A stretch of DNA of 59,178 bases from CAYPHA01 sp964410215. Lineage in GTDB: Bacteria; Calditrichota; Calditrichia; Calditrichales; CAYPHA01. This document shows, piece by piece, positions 35,870 through 45,100 of this stretch. Location: positions 1 to 59,178 of the forward strand of contig CAYPHA010000024.1 of NCBI GenBank assembly GCA_964410215.1, read 5' to 3'. Every line of letters starts with the position of its first letter. Positions within the stretch are counted from its first letter, which is position 1. Below the pieces are notes generated by a model, which did not search any database, was not told where the DNA came from, and was given only the letters and a program-made list of their open reading frames with translations. The position numbers and the translations under genes were made by a program.

Positions 35870-36905
35870 TTAACGTAACAGTTTTATCTTCTCGATTAAT
35901 CCTGAAACAAATTCGTCAGTCGTTGCCCTGCCGCCGAGATCGGGTGTCAGATGATGTTTTTCGGAGAGGAAAAGCACCGTTGCCGCCTGAATACGATCGG
36001 CAGCTTTGCTTTCACCCAGATGGCGCAGCATCATATTTGCCGAAAGGATCGTGGCAAGCGGATTCGCAACGCCTTTGCCGGCAATATCCGGCGCACTGCC
36101 GTGCACGGATTCGAAAACAGCATAATCATCCCCTATATTGGCGCCGGGCACCACTCCCAGTCCACCAACCAGGCCTGCTGCCAGATCGGATATGATATCA
36201 CCATACAGGTTACCGAGTACCACAATATCGAATTGCTGCGGATGCATGACCAGTTGCATAGCGCAGTTATCGACGATGATTTCCTTGTAAGTTATTTCCG
36301 GGAATTGTGCGGATACATTTCTCACACTATTGAGAAAAAGCCCGTCACTTTTTTTCATGATATTGGCTTTATGAACCGCATGCACCAGCTTACGATTATG
36401 ATCCCGGGCCCATTTAAAGGCGGCCCGGGCGATGCGCGTGGATGCTTTTTCCGTAATAATCTTTAAACTCTGCGCAACACCGGGAGCGACTTCGTATTCC
36501 AGTCCGGCATACAGATCTTCGGTATTCTCCCTGAAAATGACGAGATCAATGGGTGAATGATGAAAGGAAATACCCATGGCAGAACGCACCGGCCTGATAT
36601 TGGAATAGAGGTTCAGTGCTTTACGTAAGCCCACATTGACAGACTGAAAGCCCTCTCCTACCGGCGTGGTAATGGGTCCTTTTAAAGCGACTTTGTTTTT
36701 TCGAATCGAATCCAGCGTCTCGTCGGGTAACGTCGTTCCGTGTGTATCGAGAGCACTTGCTCCNNNNNNNNNNTCCGGCTTCCATTACTTCCCAATCAAT
36801 AACAATCCCGGCCGCGGCGATTACTTTGCGTGCGGCGGCGGTCACTTCCGGGCCGATTCCATCTCCCGGAATCAGCGTAATATGATACACATTATCCTTT
36901 TTCAT
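35870..36905 (-). CDS. NAD-type isocitrate dehydrogenase (IDH/IPMDH family), interrupted by an assembly gap
   Basis: The gene starts at ATG 36905 with AGGA six bases upstream. A run of ten N (36764-36773) breaks the frame after codon 44. Both flanks carry GGA; if these are the same codon the join reads MEAG-ASALDTHG and yields an intact 340-residue protein. Signatures are LIPGDGIGPEV, ALKGPITTPVG, the substrate loop FRENTEDLYAGLEYE (an IDH feature rather than IPMDH), HKANIMKKSDG, the DNCAMQL block and HGSAPDIAGKG. It oxidises isocitrate in the TCA cycle. IPMDH or a homoisocitrate enzyme is less likely. It is divergent from metF. Confidence 0.85.
36764..36773. other. assembly gap (10 N) in the isocitrate dehydrogenase gene
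   Basis: A scaffold gap of fixed length. The sequence on both sides ends in the same GGA triplet and the encoded protein joins without missing residues, so the true gap is probably negative (overlap of three bases). Confidence 0.9.
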
Positions 36906-37062
36906 CAGCATTCCTTATATTTCTGTGTCCGGCTTAAATGTACTAATTTTGTGCTGTTTAGAAAAATTATTAAAAATTAAATTTGATTAATTTAGTGCCG
37001 GATATGAAATTCTGCAAAAATATGATATAAAAATCAGGTATTTACTATAAACCGGAGTTCGA

Positions 37063-38013
37063 ATGAAAGTTATCGAACATATAAAAAAAGCGACATCACC
37101 CTTTATCAGTTTTGAAATTATTCCACCCAAACGGGGTGGCGACATAAAGAGTCTCCTTTCCGTGGTCGACCATTTGGCATCATATAACCCGCCGTTTATC
37201 GATATCACCAGTCATGCGGCCGAAGTTCTCTATGAAGAGACCGAAACGGGTATCAAACGAAAGATAAAGCGTAAGCGTCCCGGCACGCTGGGCATTTGTG
37301 CCTTGATCCAGAAAAAATACAATATCGATGCGGTTCCTCATATTCTGTGCAGCGGTTTCACACGGGAAGAAACCGAGGATTTCCTGATTGATCTGCAGTA
37401 TCTCGAGATCGAAAATGTTCTGGCTGTCCGGGGTGACGAGGGTGTTTTCAAAAAGCCCATCCCGGACGGCCGTTCCAAGAACGGCTATGCCGTTGACCTG
37501 GTGCGCCAGATCAGCGACATGAACAAAGGAATCTATCTCGAAGAGGAACTACTCGATGCCCGTCCATCCAACTTCTGCATCGGTGTCGGCGGATATCCGG
37601 AGAAACATTTTGAAGCACCCAACCTGGATACGGACATCCGTTTTTTAAAAGCAAAGGTAGAAGCCGGTGCCGACTATATTGTTACACAGATGTTCTATGA
37701 TAATCAGCGGTTTTTTGATTTCGAAAAAAAATGCCGGGAAGCCGGGATAGAGGTTCCGATTATTCCCGGACTGAAAATCATAACGACAAAAAATAATTTA
37801 TCGTCCCTGCCTAAGACCTTTCACGTGGACCTGCCAACGGCTTTGAGTGACGAGCTGATGGACGCTGAAAAAGAACATGTGTTGGAGATCGGAGTAAACT
37901 GGGCGGCAAAACAGGTGGAAGAGCTGTTCAATAAAAACGTCCCCGCCGTTCACTTTTATGTCATGCAGAATGCCAAACCCATCACGATGCTCATGGATCG
38001 CATTAATCTCTGA
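37063..38013 (+). CDS. metF: methylenetetrahydrofolate reductase
   Basis: The 316-residue flavoprotein reduces 5,10-methylene-THF to 5-methyl-THF for methionine synthesis. Visible family blocks are ISFEIIPPKRGG with the conserved Glu, FIDITSHAAE, VLAVRGDEG, the substrate-binding CIGVGGYPEKH segment and GADYIVTQMFYDNQRFFDF. A CGGAG ribosome site lies before ATG 37063. The gene is divergent from the isocitrate dehydrogenase gene over a 157-bp spacer. Its stop is directly followed by a decayed remnant of a C_GCAxxG_C_C gene on the other strand. I see no SAM riboswitch in the spacer. Confidence 0.95.
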   Translation: MKVIEHIKKATSPFISFEIIPPKRGGDIKSLLSVVDHLASYNPPFIDITSHAAEVLYEETETGIKRKIKRKRPGTLGICALIQKKYNIDAVPHILCSGFTREETEDFLIDLQYLEIENVLAVRGDEGVFKKPIPDGRSKNGYAVDLVRQISDMNKGIYLEEELLDARPSNFCIGVGGYPEKHFEAPNLDTDIRFLKAKVEAGADYIVTQMFYDNQRFFDFEKKCREAGIEVPIIPGLKIITTKNNLSSLPKTFHVDLPTALSDELMDAEKEHVLEIGVNWAAKQVEELFNKNVPAVHFYVMQNAKPITMLMDRINL

Positions 38014-38125
38014 AAACCTGTTTGGCGGTTGTAAACGTTTCTAAAATGATCGCCGTTGTCCATTTGGCAGCATTGGCAACAACTTCAGGGCATTTCTTAT
38101 CCTCTGTATTCCTGACTTTTTTATA
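38003..38125 (-). pseudogene. 3' remnant of a C_GCAxxG_C_C family gene
   Basis: Translated on the minus strand, the stretch reads KKVRNTEDKKCPEVVANAAK and continues with IILETFTTAK to a stop at 38003-38005. This matches the C-terminal 35 residues of the intact C_GCAxxG_C_C gene at 47205-47810 (KKVRDKADKKCPEVVANVAS...IILNQF). No start and no upstream part remain. Its stop lies inside the 3' end of metF. It marks the left edge of the accessory block. Confidence 0.75.
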
Positions 38126-38142
38126 TTTCGTACGATATGATA

Positions 38143-39860
38143 CTATTTCATAAAAAGCATTTTATTGGCAGGTGAGCATAAATTATCAGTTTTCAATCGA
38201 TAATAATAAACGCCGGATGCTAAACGATTACCCTGCTCATCCCGACCATCCCAAACAATTGAATAATTACCGGCATTGTAATTCTTTTCGCTTAATATCC
38301 TTATGTTCCTGCCAAGTACATCAAATATTTGAATTTGGGCATGAGTCCGTTGGTTTAGGGAAAATTTAATCGTTGTTTGTGGGTTGAAGGGATTGGGGTA
38401 GTTTTGACATAAGTTATAAGATAAAGGGGGCTTCTGATTACTTGTTTGATCAACAGTTGTAAAATAATCAAAACTTAATGACACTGTATCCGAGATTAAT
38501 ATTTTCCCCTTTTTATAAGTTTCCGTGTAAATGTGATGGACTTCTCCCGCGTTCATTGTTTCAACTTCTTCTTGCACCTCCGCCGGCCGAAACCCTATTG
38601 AACTACTAAAAATAGCATCATCAACTTTTATAAAGTATTTTATCAATTCTTCATCACAGGATGTGGGAATTACATCTAAATAATAAGCAAGTCGATCTTC
38701 ACGGAGGATTCTTAAACGCCAATTTAGTACGGGAGAATGAACAAACGCGCTTTTTAATATTTGAAATTCACTTATACTTGTTATTTCCTGTTCTGAATTT
38801 GAGGCTCCTGTAACGGTTATTTTTATATATTGCAGCATCGTTGGATCAATTTTATCCACAACTATTTGAGTAACAGTATCATTGCGGACCGTATGATCAA
38901 CAACCGTTGTCCAATCAACAGAATCTAAAGACACATCAATAGTATATTGAAAACCCTTTTTGAACTCATCTCCAAAATCCACCCGGAACATATCTATTTC
39001 TTCAACTTTACCAATGTTAAGAACGGCCCAATTATTGAAGCCTTCAGCCCTCCACTTTGTCAATCTATCACCATCGTTCAAACCCTCTGGCGGGAAAAAC
39101 TCATCGAATACGTTCACTGTGACTTGTTTGTTTTTTGCTAAATTCATTTCCTTTTCTGATTCTACTTTCACTCCGGCCAGACTATCTGCCAGAATTTTCG
39201 CCATCTCCCAAGCGCCATTGACTGATGGATGAACACCATCCGGAAATAATTGCGCGTCATCCAGTAAAGGTGTGTGGAAATCTATCCGTGAAACATTTAA
39301 TGAATCAACGATTTGATCAATCATCGGGATGATATCATTTATGAAGATCGAATCTCTAATCCCGAATGGATCCCCAAATGACGGTGGTGGATAACAGGCA
39401 TATACTTGGGGATTTGATTCCAGTTGACGGAATGTATCAATCATTGCTATATAATCTGGAACAAATTCATCCTTGTATACCCAATTGTGGGGCTTACTAT
39501 CATTAGATCCCAACAGAATAATAACAATATTTGGCTCAGAAATTAATGCCTCTTCGAACAATGGTTCATTCCATATGGGATAATCCCCCTTTTTGAGCAT
39601 GGTTCTGGCAGAAACACCATAATTGGAAACTTTATAGCCATCCCCAAGTAACATTCCCAGTTGAGCCGGATAGCTATCCAAAGTTGGATTAGAAAGGCTC
39701 CAACCTTCTGTTATGCTATTACCAATANNNNNNNNNNACATGCCACACGAACCGTATCATCTTGAGCATAAATAGAAAATGAAATAAACCAAGAGATTAT
39801 TAATAGATTGAGTGATAATCTGAATTTTCCATTTTCTTTTAATTTGAAGAATGCTCCCAT
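38143..39860 (-). CDS. secreted GDSL esterase with discoidin domain and T9SS sorting tail, interrupted by an assembly gap
   Basis: ATG 39860 (GGAG seven bases upstream) begins a signal peptide that ends near SIYAQ. Ten N at 39728-39737 follow codon 41; joining the flanks over a shared T gives VRVACIGNSITEG, the GDSL block I, and an intact 568-residue protein. Block V with the catalytic Asp and His is DGVHPSVNG. A discoidin (F5/8C) domain follows at about 245-365, then a linker, then the T9SS tail with NYPNPFNPQTTIKF and SGVYYYRLK. It is probably an acetyl- or glycan-esterase exported to the cell surface. It follows the LamG gene in the same direction. Confidence 0.85.
39728..39737. other. assembly gap (10 N) in the GDSL gene
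   Basis: A second fixed-length scaffold gap. The protein flanks (VRVAC and IGNSITEG) join exactly if one T is shared, so no coding sequence seems to be lost. Confidence 0.9.
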
Positions 39861-39942
39861 GTTAGTTCTCCTTTAGTCTTAAGAATGTCCTCATTTAATC
39901 ATAGGATATCCGATAATTTTATTTGAAATTTCTTTGTCAAAA

Positions 39943-41697
39943 TTATTTCATAAGAATCATTTTTTTCGACAACATCTTTTGCCCGGCTTTACCAGAATAT
40001 TCCATTTGGTATACGTAAATGCCCGATGCAGCCTCATTATTGTCGGTTGTGCGCCCGTTCCAGACCACTTCATGGCTTCCAGCACTATAATACCTATTCG
40101 ATAGTTCAGCGACTCTCTGCCCGGTTAAAGAGTAGACACCCAGCTTTACAAAGCCTTTTTCTTCTAGGTCGAATTTAATTTTCGTATCCGGGTTGAATGG
40201 GTTCGGATAATTTTGATGAAGAATGAAAAACTCCGGCACTGGTGATCGCGATGGCTTTATTGAGGTAAGTTTATCCTTATTATATCTTAAAAGAACATCT
40301 GCAGCTGTCAAGGCACGATCATAAATGCGGACTTCATCCAGATCACCAGAGTAATTCCAGGCACCTGGTGTATCACCCCATTCCAGGTAGCCAATATTAA
40401 GAGGATCAGTGGCCATATGATGACCTTCATACGCAAAAGTATCGCTTGCCGCTAATTCATTATCAATATAAAGTAATTCCATGTTTGCGGAACCGTCTCT
40501 TACCGCCGTAATTAAATGCCATTCACCATCATCGACTGTTTGCGGGCTTAGCAACTCGGGCCCCGCGATAAATTTGTTATCTCTAAGCCACCAAGCTGCA
40601 TAGCCTCCGGTAAAGGTCCCAACCCACCAGTGCGTACTGGCTGTATCAACCGCCAGACCACTTTCGTCTCTACCGACGATTACTGCATGTGAATGTTCAT
40701 TGTCCCGCATCCAATACTGAATCGAAAAACTTGAACCATTTTCCCACTCGAGTCCATCGAATGCATCGACATTCACAAGGCTGTTTTCAAAATATCCAAA
40801 TTGACCGACTATGCCGTCCTCAGAAAAATATTCCACTTCATTCGTATCATAAAAATAATTAATATACCCATCATTATCTCCGACCGCGTCTTCAAGATTG
40901 CCTTCAAATGGCAGGTGGAGTACAAGACCTTCGTTCAAGTCAGGTTCTATACCCATATCAGTATTATATCTCAAAAGAACATCTTCAACTGTCAAAGCAC
41001 GATTATAAATGCGAACCTCATCTACATCACCGGAGTAATAAAAGCCTGGCTCATCACCCAGTTCCAAGTAACCAATATTAAGAGGATCAGTGGCCATATG
41101 ATGACCCGCATAAGTAAAAGTATCACTAATGACTAATTCATTATCCACATAAAGTAATTCCATATTTGCTGCGCCGTCTCTGACTGAAGTAAGTAAATGC
41201 CATTCATTAAGACTAACGGGATCCGGACTCTGCAATTCGGGTCCAGCGGTAAAGGTATTATCTCTAAGAAACCATGCGGCCTGGCCTGCCCAATCGATTC
41301 CAGTCCACCAGTGTGTGCTTGCGGTATCAACCGTCTGCCAACTTTCGTCTCTTCCTACGATTACTGCAAATGAATGTTCATTGTCCCGCATCCAATACTG
41401 AATAGAGAAGCTTGAGCCGTTTTCCCACTCGAGTCCAGCGAATGCATCGACATCAACAAGTGTGCTGTCAAAATAACCATATTGTCCCACTATGCCGTTA
41501 TCAGAAAAATATTCCACTTCTTTCGTTTCATAAAAATAATTGATATACCCATTATTATCTCCGACTGCATCTTCCAGATTGCCTTCAAAGGGTAAGTGGA
41601 GCACAAGGCCTTCGTTTAAGTCTTGTGCAGAAACGAACTTAAAATTCATTAATGTTAAAAAAATAATTAAACTGAATAAAACTTTAAGAGAATTCAT
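39943..41697 (-). CDS. secreted protein with two tandem LamG domains and T9SS sorting tail
   Basis: The 584-residue protein has a signal peptide (to about residue 24, FKFVSAQ). Two nearly identical LamG/concanavalin-like modules follow, each starting LNEGLVLHLPFEGN and ending in VRIYNRALTVEDVLLRYN or close to it, with a repeat length of 227 residues. The C-terminal T9SS domain begins NYPNPFNPDTKIKF and ends in KMILMK. LamG modules usually bind glycans or proteins, so a surface adhesin or carbohydrate-binding role is likely. The same module is found inside the sensor kinase encoded just upstream. A direct-repeat element about 255 bp before the start may be its operator. Confidence 0.87.
   Translation of the reverse strand: MNSLKVLFSLIIFLTLMNFKFVSAQDLNEGLVLHLPFEGNLEDAVGDNNGYINYFYETKEVEYFSDNGIVGQYGYFDSTLVDVDAFAGLEWENGSSFSIQYWMRDNEHSFAVIVGRDESWQTVDTASTHWWTGIDWAGQAAWFLRDNTFTAGPELQSPDPVSLNEWHLLTSVRDGAANMELLYVDNELVISDTFTYAGHHMATDPLNIGYLELGDEPGFYYSGDVDEVRIYNRALTVEDVLLRYNTDMGIEPDLNEGLVLHLPFEGNLEDAVGDNDGYINYFYDTNEVEYFSEDGIVGQFGYFENSLVNVDAFDGLEWENGSSFSIQYWMRDNEHSHAVIVGRDESGLAVDTASTHWWVGTFTGGYAAWWLRDNKFIAGPELLSPQTVDDGEWHLITAVRDGSANMELLYIDNELAASDTFAYEGHHMATDPLNIGYLEWGDTPGAWNYSGDLDEVRIYDRALTAADVLLRYNKDKLTSIKPSRSPVPEFFILHQNYPNPFNPDTKIKFDLEEKGFVKLGVYSLTGQRVAELSNRYYSAGSHEVVWNGRTTDNNEAASGIYVYQMEYSGKAGQKMLSKKMILMK
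40271..40939 (-). repeat. LamG module, copy B
   Basis: The second of two tandem modules in the secreted LamG protein, offset from copy A by exactly 681 bp (227 codons). It is most like copy A at the DNA level and also like copy C in the kinase. Confidence 0.85.
40952..41620 (-). repeat. LamG module, copy A
   Basis: The first tandem LamG module of the secreted protein. Stretches of over 15 identical bases are shared with copies B and C (for example in the part encoding DPLNIGYLE). Confidence 0.85.
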
Positions 41698-42118
41698 ACC
41701 TGCCTCCTTGTTTTTATGAGGAATTCTTTTTTGATAAAATAACTATGAGTAATTAAAATTGAACTCCTTTCCCGTAGATGAAACAATAATCAATACATAA
41801 AAAAATTATTTTATTAGACTAAGTCTATGCAGGTTAAAAGCAATTAGGATAAGTATTATGAATGAGATAATTTTTTCCTGATAAATTCTTAATAATAATT
41901 GTTTTTTTAACAACTAAATATATAATTATAGTTACCATTTCACTTTGGAATAATTGGACAAAAACCAGTATTAATTGGACAAAATATGTGGTTTATAAAC
42001 TAAAAGAAGTCTTTTGGTAAACTCAAATAATGGAAGGTATAAAAAAATGAAGGATTTATGGAGATAGAACAATTTTTATTAACTATTAATCTAGTTTTAT
42101 AAAATCATTCCAACAAGC
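41698..42118. other. intergenic region between the hybrid kinase and the LamG gene
   Basis: A 421-bp, very AT-rich spacer that must hold the promoter of the LamG gene. It contains a pair of direct repeats (listed separately) and the perfect palindrome GTTTATAAAC at 41991-42000. There is no open frame of note. Confidence 0.6.
41951..41984 (-). promoter_or_regulatory. direct-repeat element, candidate AraC-type operator
   Basis: TAATTGGACAAAA occurs twice, at 41951 and 41972, in the same orientation and exactly 21 bp (two helical turns) apart. AraC-family DNA-binding domains typically recognise direct repeats of this spacing. The regulator gene upstream ends in such a domain. Binding is inferred. 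Confidence 0.5.
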
Positions 42119-45100
42119 CTACTTGTTCATTGGCTTCGAACTTATATATTCTAAATAATCTGAAGGTTTAACGCTAAATTGTTTTTTGAATCTTTTCGTA
42201 AAATAGGCAGGATCAGAAAATCCAACTTCATATGCAATTTCCGATATATTCAGTTCCTTTTTCAATATAAGTGTTGCAGCTTTTTTTAGTCGTATGCTTA
42301 TAATAAAGTTGATTGTAGACAGATTAGTAAGATTTCTAATTTTTCGATTGAGTGTTTTTTGCGATAAATACATTTTATTTGAAATAAAAGAAATATTAAA
42401 ATCTGGATTTAAAAGATTTTTCTCAATTATTTCTACAGCTTTCTTAAGAAATTTCTCATCAGTTTCAGTCAGAGAAAAATTTTTTGGGTTGAAATTAATA
42501 TGGTTGCTAAATTTTTCCTTTAACTTTATACGTGATAATATCAAATTTTGAACATGTGACAAAAGAACTTTATGATTAAATGGTTTTTTAATATAGTCAT
42601 CAGCACCAGCATCAATTCCTTCAATCTCGGATTCATCTGTTGATTTTGCTGTAAGTAGTATAACCGGAATATGTGATGTGTCAAAATTTGTCTTGATGCG
42701 CTTGCAAAAATCAATACCATCTATTTCCGGCATCATAATATCGCTGATGATTAAATCAAAATCGGTTGTTCTGGTTTTAGCCAGACCAATTTTTCCATTT
42801 TCAGCTTCTTCGATATAATAATTGTCCTGCAATATATCGACTATATATTTCCTTAAATCAACATGATCTTCAACGATTAATAACCTGGGTACATATTTGA
42901 CATCATCGGGACGTTTATTCGACCTAGCGCGTGATGACAACATCATCATATCTTTCTGAATATATTTGTTTTTTAATACCATGCCTGTAATATCCTGGTC
43001 AGGATATACAAAATCAGATTCATTGAAAACTGTTTTATCTAACGGAAGGAGAATTGTAAATGTTGTACCACTATTCTGGTGAACTGTATTATGAATCCTC
43101 GTTTGAGTACTTTCATCGATCGATTTTAACACCTTACTTTTCACATGTATCGTGCCTTTGTGTAATTCTACCAAATCCTTTGTAAAGGCCAGTCCAATTC
43201 CTGAGCCTTCATGGTTTTGGCCATTTGATTCGGGTATACTGTAAAAACGTTCAAAGATGCTGTTAAGTTTATCTTCCTCTATTCCAACACCTGTATCGGT
43301 AACAGATATTTGCAAATAATTGGATGAATTTCGAATATTAGCTGATAAAGAACGCGACGAATCCTTTGAGTCAACCCGGGAATTAGAACGATTTACCTCT
43401 TTAGCATTTTTGGTCACATCCAATTTTAAACTAATTTTGCCGCCTTCAGGAGTAAATTTAAAGGCGTTGGAAAGCAGGTTAGTTATTATTTTATCGATTT
43501 TATCAGCATCAAACCACATGTGAATTGAGTCAATTCCGGCTATAAAGTTGTATTCAATATTCATTCTTTCTGCTAATTGTGAAAATGAGTTAAATATTTC
43601 ATGAACAAAACGGACGATTTCTTTATTTCTTAGATAAAGAGGCATATTACCGGAATCGACTTTTTGGAAATCAAGCAGTTGATTAATCAAAAGGTTAAGT
43701 CGGTTCGTATAATGTAGTGATATTAATACCTGGTTTTTTAACCACTCCCTTTCATGTTTTCCATTGGAAAGTATGTTTTCTAATGGCCCTTTTATCAAGG
43801 TTAATGGAGTCCTAAATTCATGAGAGATATTGGTAAAGAATCTCACTTTAGCTTGATTGGCTAATTCTATATCTTTATTAAGTCGTTCTAATTCAAGTTT
43901 CTGTTTTTCAAGAATTTTATTTGACCGTTGCAACGCCTCTGACTTTTTTTGCAATTCTGCTGTTCGCAATTGAATGGTAGATTCCAACATTTTGTTTCTT
44001 TTTCTAATCACATAATGCCTAAAATAGTTATACCCGATAATCAAACAAATGATAATGATACCCAGGGGTATTCTAAACCATAAGGTTCTCCAGAAGGGTG
44101 GTGCAATATGAATATTAACTGATAGCCCCTGCTTGTTTCGGACGCCTTCCGGATTGACTGTCTTAACAACAAAAGTATAATCTCCTGCTGGTATATTGGT
44201 ATAAGTTGCTTTTCTGTAATTTGCATTTACATAATTCCAGCTAGTTTCAAATCCTTTCAATATATAAGCATATTTATCAGATACCATACCCATATCAGCA
44301 TTGTATCTCAAAAGAACATCTTCAGCCGTCAGAGCACGATTATAAATGCGGATTTCATCCACATCACCCGAGTAATGCCAGACACCTGGGTTATCTTGCC
44401 ACTCCAGGTAGCCAATATTAAGTGGATCAGTTGCTTTAAAATGACCTGCATACGTGAAAGTATCACTTGCCACTAATTCATTATCCACATACAGCAATTC
44501 CATGTTTTCTGCGCCATTTCTGACCGCCGTAATTAAATGCCACTCATTGAGACCGACGGATTGCGGACTTTGCAATTCGGGACCAGGGATAAAATTGTTA
44601 TCTCTAAGCCACCAGGCTGCATGGCCACCGGTTAAGGTTCCAACCCACCAGTGCACACTTCTCTTATCAACCGCAAGGCTGCTCTGGTCTCTGCCGACAA
44701 TCACTGAATGTGAATGTTCAAAATCCCGCATCCAGAACTGAATCGAAAAACTTGCCCCATTGTCCCAGTCGATTTCTTCGAAACCATCAACATTCACAAG
44801 TGTATAATCAAAATGTCCATATTGGCCTACTATACCGCCCTTAGATTTATATTTCATTTCATTCGTTGCATAGTCATAATTGATATACCCATCATTATCT
44901 CCAACCGCATCATTAAGATTGCCTTCAAAAGGCAGATGAAGAACGAGGCCATCATTCAAGATTATTAATGGATTCGCATAATCCAAGGCAACAAACTCAA
45001 ATGAAAAAACTGAGTCTTTGTAAGATAAATTGAGTCGGGCCGCCTGTCTGATATCCTTTTCAAAATTAAGCCCATTATCCCTGTATTCCCCGATCGGCAC

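Noticed and set aside
36912..37062. SAM-type riboswitch before metF
   Set aside because: The spacer is very AT-rich, only about 150 bp, and shows no GC-rich multi-helix junction or terminator.
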